Shown: in pieces, positions 45,077-53,351 of the stretch
Layout of the letters: every line of letters begins with the position of its first letter
Numbering within the stretch: position 1 is the first letter of the stretch
From: CAKSQL01 sp045649415
Lineage (GTDB): Bacteria; Bacillota; Clostridia; UBA1381
NCBI GenBank assembly: GCA_045649415.1
Contig: JAZRPY010000024.1
Coordinates: 40,220-104,219, forward strand
DNA: 64,000 nt
Direction of reading: 5' to 3'
The notes under the pieces: generated by a model
Database searches by the model: none
Told to the model about the DNA's origin: nothing
Seen by the model: the letters and a program-made list of their open reading frames with translations, nothing else
Made by a program: the position numbers and the translations under genes

Positions 45077-45182
45077 AAAAATAAGTCTTTCCTAAAAATG
45101 ATGTGTGAGCCGACCTCCCAATCATTAGATTTTTGGTCTAACTTTTGGGGGTCGGCTCAAAAATCAGGAACGACTTATTTTT
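45077..45182. repeat. Long imperfect inverted repeat, possibly a small IS-derived (MITE-like) element or terminator
   Basis: Outer arms of 17 bases with one mismatch (45077-45093 and 45166-45182, AAAAATAAGTC type) enclose a 54-base core whose ends are TGAGCCGACC and GGTCGGCTCA (45106-45159). Read on the minus strand the core begins TGAGCCGACCCCCAAAAGTT, which recalls IS3/IS150-group terminal repeats. The RNA could form one long interrupted hairpin. Confidence 0.55.
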
Positions 45183-45232
45183 ATTAGATTATTTTATTAG
45201 CCAATTATGATTATTTAAGTGTTTATTCTTAA

Positions 45233-45754
45233 TTAGCCATAGATTTTAACCTCATTTACCTCTACCCATGGGATAAAATTATCCTTGGTTGGGTCCATAA
45301 AGTTTCTGTCCAACTCAATTCTCACAAATTTTGCCTTCACAGGCTGTGGTAGTTCAATTTCCTGCCAGCCCTCTTCCATAATTACATCCATTGATGTAAC
45401 CAAAGTCCAATTTACAGAGTCAATTGTGTCTTCTTTTCTTCTTAACTTGTTCGGCTCATCTGTGTTGCTCACATATATGTTTATGGTTTTTGCAAGCTCC
45501 TCCAGAATGGAAATATCTAAACCAACATTTTTGAAAAATCTTAATTTCTTTATTTCCTGCTCCTCACCAAAAAAGTCAAGAACTGCATCTGCAGTTGTGG
45601 TAGTGTTTGCTCCCCATGTGCCACCACACCTGTCTGTGTCATCATCAATTAAGTTGTTAACCCAGAAGGTAGGGTCATTTTCTGTTACATTACACCAGAC
45701 AATCCTTGTGTAATACGAACCATCTCTTCTTACTCCATACTTTATCTCTGACAT
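45233..45754 (-). CDS. F5/8 type C (discoidin-like) domain protein
   Basis: 173 residues, almost entirely one jelly-roll domain: NLIDDDTDRCGGTWGAN (35-51), AVLDFFGEEQEIKKLRFFKN (57-76), INIYVSN (about 90), and KAKFVRIELDRNFM and WVEVNEVKIYG at the end. Such domains bind carbohydrate in CBM32-type proteins. No signal peptide, membrane segment or catalytic module is seen, so it would stay in the cytoplasm unless exported by another route. It is divergent from the AraC-family regulator with 150 bases between, so that regulator may control it. Confidence 0.75.
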   Translation of the reverse strand: MSEIKYGVRRDGSYYTRIVWCNVTENDPTFWVNNLIDDDTDRCGGTWGANTTTTADAVLDFFGEEQEIKKLRFFKNVGLDISILEELAKTINIYVSNTDEPNKLRRKEDTIDSVNWTLVTSMDVIMEEGWQEIELPQPVKAKFVRIELDRNFMDPTKDNFIPWVEVNEVKIYG

Positions 45755-45833
45755 TTTAATTCTGCCTCCTTAAATTATATATTTTATAAATAAGAATTTC
45801 TTAATTCTAAAGTTTAAAATTTTCTATAAATGG

Positions 45834-45862
45834 TTGACTTTCTCCCAAAAATATGATATTTT
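45834..45862 (+). promoter_or_regulatory. Promoter of the AraC-family regulator gene
   Basis: TTGACT (45834-45839), 17 bases, TATTTT (45857-45862) preceded by TGA, an extended -10. Confidence 0.65.
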
Positions 45863-45906
45863 AAATGTAAATTTCGAATTGTTAAGAGAGGAAGTGAAAA
45901 AGAATA

Positions 45907-46764
45907 ATGAGAACCAACCTGTCCTTTGACGCGCTGAATCCATTTTCTTTATCGGTTTCCTATCATAATCCTCATACATTTTCCATCGAGGATGAGTCAC
46001 ACTCTCATATCCATGATACCTATGAAATATATCTTAATTTGAGCGGAAATGTTTCATTTATGGTGGAAAATCACACCTATGAAATATCAAGGGGAAATCT
46101 TATTATAACAAGACCCTTTGAATATCACCATTGCATATTCCACGATAATCTCAAGCACGAGCACTATTGTCTGCATTTCTCGGACAATGGAAATAATATG
46201 TACTTAAAGCCATTCCTTGACAGAGAGAAGGGTACAAATAACCACATTATTCTCTCTGCAGATACCACAAAATCAATAGTTAATCATTTTGAAACACTTT
46301 TAAAAGCAGGCGGGGATAATCCCTTCGATGACTATTTCCATTTTTTCAGCATTCTTCAACTTATTCGCGACAACAGAGTTGTGCCTCAGGTTGATGCAAT
46401 AGATAATCTTCCCCCTCAATTAAAATCTGCTCTTGATATCATTGCATCAAGGTATAACGAGCATATGACAGTTACCTCGCTTGCAGAGGAGATATATATA
46501 AGCATAAACACCCTTGAAAGATATTTTAAAAATTATCTTCATATTTCACCCAACGAATATATTAAAAGGAAACGCCTGTCCTCTGCTCTTTCAATGTTGA
46601 AGGACGATATCACAGTGTCGCAGGTTGCTTCCCTCTGCGGCTTTTCCGATACATCTAACTTTATACAGATTTTCAAAAAAAGCTTTGGTAAAACTCCTTA
46701 CAAATATATAAAGGAGCTTAGAAGGAGCAATTCCACAGAAGATAATAAAACTGCCGATTTCTAA
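45907..46764 (+). CDS. AraC-family transcriptional regulator
   Basis: 285 residues with an N-terminal cupin ligand domain (HSHIHDTYEIYLNLSG near residue 32, FEYHHCIFHD near 73) and a C-terminal double helix-turn-helix (about 180-275): SLAEEIYISINTLERYFKNY then VSQVASLCGFSDTSNFIQIF and KSFGKTPYKYIKELR. It looks like sugar-responsive activators of the RhaS/MsmR kind. ATG at 45907 follows AGAGAGGAAG. It faces the catabolic operon tail to tail and could regulate that operon or the divergent F5/8C gene; the effector is unknown. Confidence 0.92.
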   Translation: MRTNLSFDALNPFSLSVSYHNPHTFSIEDESHSHIHDTYEIYLNLSGNVSFMVENHTYEISRGNLIITRPFEYHHCIFHDNLKHEHYCLHFSDNGNNMYLKPFLDREKGTNNHIILSADTTKSIVNHFETLLKAGGDNPFDDYFHFFSILQLIRDNRVVPQVDAIDNLPPQLKSALDIIASRYNEHMTVTSLAEEIYISINTLERYFKNYLHISPNEYIKRKRLSSALSMLKDDITVSQVASLCGFSDTSNFIQIFKKSFGKTPYKYIKELRRSNSTEDNKTADF

Positions 46765-46790
46765 TTTATAAAAGAAATCGGCAGTTGTTT
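46751..46790. terminator. Terminator between the AraC gene and the catabolic operon end
   Basis: CTGCCGATTTCT (46751-46762) pairs with AGAAATCGGCAG (46773-46784), followed by TTGTTTTTT. The AraC stop codon lies in the left arm. Confidence 0.85.
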
Positions 46791-46791
46791 T

Positions 46792-47733
46792 TTATAGCTC
46801 TGTTACCTCTTCGCCGTAATGCTCTTTCATAAATTTCTTTATATCATCTATGTATGGCATTGCAGGAGAAGTACCTAATTTTGTTACTGACAATGCACCC
46901 ACACAGTTTGCAAATTTCAATGCTTTTTCAGGCTTCATACCGGCAGCCAATGCTGCTGCAAAGCCACCATTAAAGGCATCACCTGCACCTGTTGTGTCAA
47001 TTGCGTCAACAACTATTCCTTTAACATAAATTTCCTCATCTTTGTTTTTAAAGAATGCACCTGCTTTTCCTAAGGTAATAACTACATTCTTAACACCAAG
47101 CCCTAATAGCTTCTCTGCAGCCTTTCTTGCACTGTCAACTGAATCAACCACAACACCGCTAAAGAATTCTGCTTCAGTTTCATTTGGAGTTATATAATCT
47201 GCGCCCTCTAAAAGCTCACATGGAATATCCTGAAATGGTGCTGTGTTTAAAACAAATGGCTTATTATATTTATTTGCAAGCTCCTTACAAGCAATAACAG
47301 ATTCGATGCTTGTTTCCAATTGAGTTAAAACCACATCTGCAGTTTCAAACTCTTTTTCAGCTCTGTAAACATCCTCTTTTGTTATTTCCTCATTTGCACC
47401 CTTAATAACGATAATACGATTTTGACCATCACCATTTACCTCAATAAGAGCACTTCCGGTTTCTCCACCCTTAACTGTTTTTATGTAGTCAGTGTTCATA
47501 CCCTCGTTTTTGTAGTGCTTAAGCATTATGTCCGATAAAAAGTCATCACCTAATGCAGAAATAATAACTGCATCAACTCCTGCTCTGCTAACTGCAGTAA
47601 TTTGATTGCTTCCCTTTCCACCAGGACCAAATCTCACAGTCTGGCCAAGAACCGTTTCGCCCTCTCTTGGAAGATTCTTTGCATAGCCTGTTATATCTAC
47701 AATAAGACTGCCTGTACCAACAACCTTTTTCAT
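46792..47733 (-). CDS. PfkB-family carbohydrate kinase (ribokinase/deoxyribokinase-like)
   Basis: 313-residue ATP-dependent sugar kinase. The Gly-rich substrate motif RFGPGGKGSNQITAVSRAG is near residue 34, and the catalytic anion hole DTTGAGDAFNGGFAAAL with catalytic Asp is near 245-261. The neighbour is deoC, so phosphorylation of a 2-deoxy sugar to the DeoC substrate is the simplest reading, but ribokinase-type activity is not excluded. I choose ATG at 47733 with GGAGA at 9 bases over the TTG at 47739. Last gene of the operon. Confidence 0.88.
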   Translation of the reverse strand: MKKVVGTGSLIVDITGYAKNLPREGETVLGQTVRFGPGGKGSNQITAVSRAGVDAVIISALGDDFLSDIMLKHYKNEGMNTDYIKTVKGGETGSALIEVNGDGQNRIIVIKGANEEITKEDVYRAEKEFETADVVLTQLETSIESVIACKELANKYNKPFVLNTAPFQDIPCELLEGADYITPNETEAEFFSGVVVDSVDSARKAAEKLLGLGVKNVVITLGKAGAFFKNKDEEIYVKGIVVDAIDTTGAGDAFNGGFAAALAAGMKPEKALKFANCVGALSVTKLGTSPAMPYIDDIKKFMKEHYGEEVTEL

Positions 47734-47753
47734 GGTCAATTTCTCCTTTTTAA

Positions 47754-48398
47754 TTATTTGTTTATAATAGAAATACCTGCAGAGGTGCCTAATCTTTCTG
47801 CTCCAGCCTCAACAAGTGCCACTGCATCTTCTCTTGTTCTTATTCCTGCTGATGCCTTGATCTTTACGCCCTCAGTAACATTTGCCTTCATAATCTTAAC
47901 ATCCTCAACTGTTGCAATTCCGTCTGCGAAGCCTGTGCAGGTTTTAACATAGCATGCCCCAGCTTCGCAGGAAAGCTTTGTTGCCATCATCTTTTCCTCG
48001 TCTGTTAAAAGTCCTGTTTCAATAATAACCTTAACACACTTACCTTTTGCAGCTTTTACTACTGCTTCAATATCACTCTTTACCAAATCATAGTTTTTGT
48101 CCTTGATAGCTCCGATATTGATTACCATATCAAATTCGTCACAGCCTAATTCGTAAGCATTCTCTGTTTCAAATGCCTTTGTTGCTGTTGTGTTTGCACC
48201 TAAAGGGAAGCCTATAACTGTACAAATATTCACATCTGTGTCCTTTAAAAGCTCTTTTGCAAAAGCAATATGGCATGGATTGATGCAAACAGATGCAAAG
48301 TTATATTCCTTTGCCTCCATACATAGCTTCCTTACTGCCTCCTTTGTTGCAGCTGGCTTCAAAATTGTGTGGTCAATATACTTGTTTAATTCTTTCAT
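47754..48398 (-). CDS. deoC: Deoxyribose-phosphate aldolase
   Basis: Class I aldolase that splits 2-deoxyribose 5-phosphate into glyceraldehyde 3-phosphate and acetaldehyde. 214 residues. Schiff-base Lys152 lies in YVKTCTGFADG; the proton-relay Lys181 is in KIKASAGIRT; the N-terminal YIDHTILKP (7-15) and DEFDMVINIGA (87-97) are standard. It sits between the PfkB kinase and the cupin gene, suggesting that the operon's end product is a deoxy-sugar phosphate. Confidence 0.96.
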   Translation of the reverse strand: MKELNKYIDHTILKPAATKEAVRKLCMEAKEYNFASVCINPCHIAFAKELLKDTDVNICTVIGFPLGANTTATKAFETENAYELGCDEFDMVINIGAIKDKNYDLVKSDIEAVVKAAKGKCVKVIIETGLLTDEEKMMATKLSCEAGACYVKTCTGFADGIATVEDVKIMKANVTEGVKIKASAGIRTREDAVALVEAGAERLGTSAGISIINK

Positions 48399-48412
48399 TT
48401 TTACTCTCTCCT

Positions 48413-48832
48413 TTATTCCTCGTCTATAGTTTTATATGATTTTCCCCATTGCCTTATTCTTTCTTCATACGCTCCATTGAAGTGATAATCTCTCCAGAAA
48501 GTCAACAAGGTCATATCCTCATCTGATTGGCTATTATCAAGGGCATGGAAACAACCCTTCGGAATGAAAATAACCTGATTTGGATGAACATCTATAACCT
48601 CGTCACCAAGCTTTAGCTTTCCATGACCTGTTAGCATATAATAAATTTCATCCTCATCATGTGCCTCACCACCAAGTGCAAATCCTGCCTTCACAGTTCC
48701 GTGATTCATTTGAATAACATTATCACGACCTGTTATAACATGGTCTAAAATCATTCTTGAATCATAGCTTTCGCCAAAAGATAGTGGCTTTACTCTGTCC
48801 ACATCTACAACGGTTGGCTTTAAATCTTTCAT
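48413..48832 (-). CDS. Cupin-domain protein
   Basis: 139-residue single-domain cupin. Motif 1 (AHDEDEIYYMLTGHGKLKLG, about 58-77) and motif 2 (NQVIFIPKGCFHALDN, about 84-99) supply the likely metal ligands. Small cupins of this kind include sugar isomerases, KdgF-like ring-opening proteins and binding proteins; the sequence does not select one. Situated in the sugar operon 14 bases before deoC, an isomerase or lyase-assisting role is plausible. Confidence 0.85.
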   Translation of the reverse strand: MKDLKPTVVDVDRVKPLSFGESYDSRMILDHVITGRDNVIQMNHGTVKAGFALGGEAHDEDEIYYMLTGHGKLKLGDEVIDVHPNQVIFIPKGCFHALDNSQSDEDMTLLTFWRDYHFNGAYEERIRQWGKSYKTIDEE

Positions 48833-48847
48833 TTATAACTCCTCCTT

Positions 48848-49888
48848 TTAGAACTCTACCATAACCTTGATTTTTTCCTGATTATATTTGTCCTGATTCT
48901 CGAAGAAATCAATGACTTCACCAAATTTGATTCTGTGGGAAATAATCGGGTCTAAGCTTGCCTTATTGTCAGCAACTATATCCAAAACCTGTTTTGGATA
49001 TCCAAAAACTCCTGCAACACCCTTCAATGTGATTCTGTTAAGAACAAGTGTGTCAATAGGAAGCCTGTCAATAAGCTTTTCATAAAAGCTTATCAAAGAA
49101 ATAGTTCCACCTGCTCTTATAATATCAAGAGTAGAGAACAACGCCTTATCGCTACCTGATGTTTCAATAATAACATCTACACCCTTACCATCGGTGAGCT
49201 CCATAATTTTTGCTACCTGATCCTCTTTTGTGTTATTGATAATATGAGTTGCACCAATATCTAATGCCTTCTGAAGCTTGTTGTCCTTTCTTGCAATTGA
49301 AATAACCTTCTTTGCTCCATAATATCTTGCAAGCCATATAGATGCCATTCCGATTGCTCCTACACCAATAACTGCAACGGTGGTGTTTTCGTTGATTTCC
49401 ACACCCTGAAATCCTCCATAAGCAATTGCCATGGGCTCAATCAAGGCTGCCTCCTCACTTGTTACATTGTCAGGCACAACATATAAATGTCTTTCAGGCA
49501 TAAGCATATACTCTGCAAAGCAACCGTCCCAGGTATTAACTGTACCAACAGATTTAATACTCTTGCAACTATCATATTCTCCCTTTTTGCAAGCCTCACA
49601 CTTGCCACAGCTCACACCACTTTCGGATATTACCCTGTCACCCGACTTAATATTCTTGACATCCTCGCCAACAGCCTCAACAACTCCTGACCATTCGTGT
49701 CCTATTCGGACAGGGTACTTGATAAGTCCACTTTCAACAAAACTGCTTTCACCACTATAGATTGAAAAATCTGTGGCACAAATTCCTGCATTTTGAACCT
49801 TGACAAGAACTAAATCCCCTGTCGCTTTTGGTTTTTCCACCTCAATAAACTCTGCATTTTGAGGCCCATTGATAACTAACGCCTTCAT
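48848..49888 (-). CDS. Zinc-dependent medium-chain alcohol/polyol dehydrogenase
   Basis: 346 residues, MDR superfamily. Catalytic zinc residues are in NAGICATDF (Cys37) and IGHEWSG (His/Glu about 63-64); the structural zinc loop is CGKCEACKKGEYDSC (about 94-108). The NAD-binding motif VIGVGAIGMASIW is near residue 171. It resembles sorbitol/threonine-type dehydrogenases; the exact substrate is unknown. One of two such enzymes in the same operon, with only about one third identical residues by eye. Confidence 0.9.
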   Translation of the reverse strand: MKALVINGPQNAEFIEVEKPKATGDLVLVKVQNAGICATDFSIYSGESSFVESGLIKYPVRIGHEWSGVVEAVGEDVKNIKSGDRVISESGVSCGKCEACKKGEYDSCKSIKSVGTVNTWDGCFAEYMLMPERHLYVVPDNVTSEEAALIEPMAIAYGGFQGVEINENTTVAVIGVGAIGMASIWLARYYGAKKVISIARKDNKLQKALDIGATHIINNTKEDQVAKIMELTDGKGVDVIIETSGSDKALFSTLDIIRAGGTISLISFYEKLIDRLPIDTLVLNRITLKGVAGVFGYPKQVLDIVADNKASLDPIISHRIKFGEVIDFFENQDKYNQEKIKVMVEF

Positions 49889-49900
49889 ATATCATCCTCC

Positions 49901-50683
49901 TTATTTAATAATATTTTCTTTTTTTCCATTCTTGGTTAATATAAAGCCCTCACCGGGACGCATCACATAATATGGAACATTGTCAGCCTTCATAAGCTCA
50001 ATAAATTCGCCAGGATTTCCATAATGCTCGCAGAAATTCCAAAAATGGCATGGCACTGTGAGCTTTGCAGACATTTCCTTAGCTGCATTTTTCAAATCCT
50101 TTGAATCCATATTCCCGAATGCTCCGTTTATAGGCCCAATTAACAGGTCCACCTTTTTCAGTTCAGAATTTTTAAAATAATCCTCCCTGTAGCAAGTGTC
50201 ACCTGCTATATATATCTTCACTCCCTCTGCCTCAATCAAAAGACCTATTGCATCAGGGGTATCTGCTCCGTGGTCGCATGGCATAGCTGTAACCTTAACG
50301 CTTCCACATTTCCTTTTGTCTCCTACCTTTATATATTCAGCATTTTCCTTTATTCCAAGTCTTTCACATTCCTGTTCCACATCACAGGCTGCCAAAAGTT
50401 TTGTTTTTTCACTCATAAGCATTGGCATTGCATCCACATCAAAATGGTCATAATGTGCATGGCTTGAGATAATATAATCAAATTCCAAATCATGTGGCTC
50501 TAACAAATATGGCAATATTCTTTTGAATCCAAAATATCTGTTGCAGCAATCCGATAAGTACAGGTCTATGCCAATGAGTTCGTTCTCGGCAGTTTTTAAA
50601 ATAAAGCCTGCCTGACCTGCCCAAAACACCCCGACAGAGCCTTTTTCCACCTGCATATTTCTAATATCATTTGCAAATTTCAT
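49901..50683 (-). CDS. UlaG-like metallo-beta-lactamase fold hydrolase
   Basis: 260 residues. The metal motif SHAHYDHFD (about 74-82) is HxHxDH; further metal ligands are seen in PCDHGADTPDAIG (about 134), IAGDTCYREDYF (about 160-171) and VPCHFWNFCEHYG (about 210). The nearest known relatives are UlaG-type L-ascorbate-6-phosphate lactonases, so hydrolysis of a sugar lactone, perhaps phosphorylated, is the working idea. An intracellular protein with no signal peptide. It fits an oxidative sugar pathway in which a dehydrogenase makes a lactone. Confidence 0.85.
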   Translation of the reverse strand: MKFANDIRNMQVEKGSVGVFWAGQAGFILKTAENELIGIDLYLSDCCNRYFGFKRILPYLLEPHDLEFDYIISSHAHYDHFDVDAMPMLMSEKTKLLAACDVEQECERLGIKENAEYIKVGDKRKCGSVKVTAMPCDHGADTPDAIGLLIEAEGVKIYIAGDTCYREDYFKNSELKKVDLLIGPINGAFGNMDSKDLKNAAKEMSAKLTVPCHFWNFCEHYGNPGEFIELMKADNVPYYVMRPGEGFILTKNGKKENIIK

Positions 50684-50698
50684 TAAATTTCCCCCTTT

Positions 50699-51475
50699 TT
50701 AAAAATCCCTCATATATCCACCTGCAGTCCAGCCTCCGTCAACAGGGAGAACTACACCTGTTATATATTGTGAATATTCTGATGCAAGGAACATAACTGC
50801 AGATGAAATTTCTGATGGTTTAGCTTGTCTGTTCATAGGGATGTGTGCCAACAAGCCCTTCATTGCAGAATCATTCTGCCAAAGCTTATTTGTTATATCA
50901 ATTGCAACCGAGCCGGGAGCAACAACATTTACTCTTATATTTTTATCTGCCAACTCCATTGCCATTGCCTTCGATAGATTTATAACCCCTGCCTTAGCTG
51001 CTGCAAAGGAGCATTGCTTACGAAGTGGTGCTATACCAACAACTGAGCTTATGTTTATAATCGAAGCACTATCCTTATTCATTATTGGAATAATTGCCTT
51101 ACTGCAGTTGAATACACCTGTTAAATCCACATTCTGAATAAAGTCCCACCACTTATCGCTAAATTCCTCAACAGTTTTTCTTTCCTCTGGTCCAACATTT
51201 ACTCCTGCATTATTCACCAAAACATCAACCTTGCCAAATTTAGCTTTGATTTCCTCTACTGCTTTTCCAACAGCCTCTCTGTCTGTCAGGTCAAAGTCAA
51301 GACCTATGGCATTTCCACCATTTTTGTTGATTTCCTCTGCAATTGCAGCAGTATTTTTTATGTCACAAATTACCACATTGGCACCGTTGTTGGAAAAGGC
51401 ATTAACCATATCCTTTCCAAGTCCACCTGCTGCACCTGTTACCACAACTGTTTTACCCTCAAAATTAATATTCAT
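50699..51475 (-). CDS. Short-chain dehydrogenase/reductase family protein lacking the catalytic Tyr
   Basis: 258 residues. The NAD-binding TGAAGGLGKDM (13-23) and NNAG (88-91) are standard, the catalytic Ser lies in IINISSVVGIAP (139-150), and a terminal VVLPVDGGWTAGG is typical of classical SDRs. The catalytic YxxxK appears as F157-AAA-K161 (CSFAAAKAGV, codon TTT), so the Tyr that donates the proton is missing. It may have another role, use another residue, or carry a damaged active site. It is embedded in an otherwise intact operon, 3 bases after the mutarotase-like gene. Confidence 0.88.
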   Translation of the reverse strand: MNINFEGKTVVVTGAAGGLGKDMVNAFSNNGANVVICDIKNTAAIAEEINKNGGNAIGLDFDLTDREAVGKAVEEIKAKFGKVDVLVNNAGVNVGPEERKTVEEFSDKWWDFIQNVDLTGVFNCSKAIIPIMNKDSASIINISSVVGIAPLRKQCSFAAAKAGVINLSKAMAMELADKNIRVNVVAPGSVAIDITNKLWQNDSAMKGLLAHIPMNRQAKPSEISSAVMFLASEYSQYITGVVLPVDGGWTAGGYMRDF

Positions 51476-51477
51476 AC

Positions 51478-52395
51478 TTATCTCTCCTTTGATATAATTT
51501 CAAATTTAATAACAAACTCAAGCTTTTCCTCTGGCTTCAATATAAAGCCAAAGCCTCTTTTTTCTGCATTCTCGGGGGAATCGTAAGGGAGATTGCACGG
51601 CTCACCTGCTGCCGAATGCATATCCTTAAATCCTCCGTCATTTATCCATACACCGAGATATGGCAGAATGTTCTTGTCATAACTTAGCTTAATTCCTTTT
51701 TTTATATCCTCTCTATAATAACCACAATACCCTTCCTTCAAGCTATTGAGAATGTAGTATTTATACGCATCTCCACTCTCCCTATACTCTCCCGAGGTTA
51801 AAAGTCTATCTGAAATGGGTAGGATATCTCCTTTTTTACCAAAGTGGTTTCTATCGTCAAATATGATTTCCACCTTGTCATTATCCTCAAATCCACCTAT
51901 AATTTTTCCGCCTTCCTGTGCATCAAACATAAGATGTAATGCCCAAAGACAAGGAAAATCAAAGGAATTTTTATTTTCAATGGTGTACTTCACAATCAGC
52001 CCATCACCCTCATCACAGGTTACTTTTTTAGTATATATGTATCCAAGCTCCTGTGATTGATATTCCATTTCAAGAGCATCAGGTTCTATTTTCTCCCTGT
52101 GTGCCACTCTGCACACCTCTCCGTGACAAGGATATTCTAAACCATTTTTAACGCACGGGTCTATTGTTGGGAACATTTCATCTGCTGCTGATACCTCACT
52201 CTCGATATATGAACCATCTATGGTCTGAGGTATATATTTTTCATTTTTATCCTGTGCAAGCCATTCTTGTTTTGAGTCTGTATCCTTTAAGGATACAAGC
52301 TTTCCTCCATATTGGGGAAGGTAAATTGCCTCAAGGCTTTTTGTTGATACTCTTACACCTTCAACATCTTTAAACTTAACTCTTTCAATCTTCAT
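51478..52395 (-). CDS. Aldose 1-epimerase (galactose mutarotase)-like fold protein
   Basis: 305 residues with beta-sandwich mutarotase-like features: YLPQYGGKLVSLKD (26-39), MFPTIDPC (about 74), YPCHGEVCRVAHRE (88-101), and FGFILKPEEKLEF near the end. The catalytic His/Glu layout of true GalM is only partly recognisable. It may anomerise the sugar before oxidation or dephosphorylation. No signal peptide. Stop is close to the SDR start, so the two are probably translationally coupled. Confidence 0.72.
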   Translation of the reverse strand: MKIERVKFKDVEGVRVSTKSLEAIYLPQYGGKLVSLKDTDSKQEWLAQDKNEKYIPQTIDGSYIESEVSAADEMFPTIDPCVKNGLEYPCHGEVCRVAHREKIEPDALEMEYQSQELGYIYTKKVTCDEGDGLIVKYTIENKNSFDFPCLWALHLMFDAQEGGKIIGGFEDNDKVEIIFDDRNHFGKKGDILPISDRLLTSGEYRESGDAYKYYILNSLKEGYCGYYREDIKKGIKLSYDKNILPYLGVWINDGGFKDMHSAAGEPCNLPYDSPENAEKRGFGFILKPEEKLEFVIKFEIISKER

Positions 52396-52406
52396 ATTTA
52401 GCTCCC

Positions 52407-53336
52407 CTACCTTAAAATCATCTGGCTAAAAGAAATTATCACAGGCATTGTCACAATTGATAATATAGTCGATAAGCTCACAAGCTCAACAGACAGCTTT
52501 GTGTTTCCACCAAACTTCTCTGCAAACATACTTACCGTTGCACCCACAGGTGCTGCCACAGATATAACCAATGTGTTTGCCAATACGCTTTCAATGTTCA
52601 AAAGCCTGAGAACTAAAATTGCAAGCAATGGATATATAACGAGTCTAAGGGCACAGCATATATATACACTTTTCTCTTTTAACGCCTTTAATATATCTGT
52701 TTCTGCAAGATAATATCCCACAACAAATAGTGGTAATGGAACATTAAGATTTGATATATGAGTTAACAAGGTATCAACTATAACAGGTGGCTTAATAGAA
52801 AACACAAATATGATTGTGCCAATAACCACACCAATTATTCCAGGGGAAAGCATAAGCTTTTTTGGCGTTATCATTGATTTATCACCACTTATTTCATATA
52901 TGCCATAGCTCCACAGGGTTATATTGAATATGGCAATATATGCGGCAGAGAAAAACACTCCATCCATTCCATAAATAGCCTGTTGTAATGGTAGTGCCAT
53001 AAAGCCTGCATTGGATAACACTGCTGCCGCTGTTAATATTCTCCTATTATCCACATTCTTTACTCTCACCACAAACTTTGAAATTATAATCATCATAATA
53101 TGCAACAGAGCTGAAAGTCCCAACGCCATTAACAAAAGGCTCAGCATTTTGGGGTTGTAATCTCTTATGAAGGATTTTATTATAACACAGGGTGCTACGA
53201 ATATAACAACAATATCCGATATACATTTGCACGCTACCTTGTTGAGCATTTTTGTTTTGTTGAACATATACCCTATAATTATAAGCCCAAACAGGACTAT
53301 AACCTGTTGAAGCACCTCAAAGAAAAGTGCTGCCAT
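52407..53336 (-). CDS. AEC family (auxin efflux carrier-like) membrane transporter
   Basis: 309 residues with about ten hydrophobic segments in two repeats. Start VLQQVIVLFGLIIIGYMFNK (residues 9-28) is the family opening. C-terminal AAPVGATVSMFAEKFGGNTK is the conserved helix-breaking loop of the second half. Bacterial AEC proteins are known or predicted for malate, malonate and other carboxylates. In a sugar operon it could export or import an acidic intermediate, such as an aldonate. Confidence 0.87.
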   Translation of the reverse strand: MAALFFEVLQQVIVLFGLIIIGYMFNKTKMLNKVACKCISDIVVIFVAPCVIIKSFIRDYNPKMLSLLLMALGLSALLHIMMIIISKFVVRVKNVDNRRILTAAAVLSNAGFMALPLQQAIYGMDGVFFSAAYIAIFNITLWSYGIYEISGDKSMITPKKLMLSPGIIGVVIGTIIFVFSIKPPVIVDTLLTHISNLNVPLPLFVVGYYLAETDILKALKEKSVYICCALRLVIYPLLAILVLRLLNIESVLANTLVISVAAPVGATVSMFAEKFGGNTKLSVELVSLSTILSIVTMPVIISFSQMILR

Positions 53337-53351
53337 TTTTAAACATCTCCC

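Noticed and set aside
45077..45182. Full insertion sequence
   Set aside because: No transposase frame between the inverted repeats; total length is about 106 bases.
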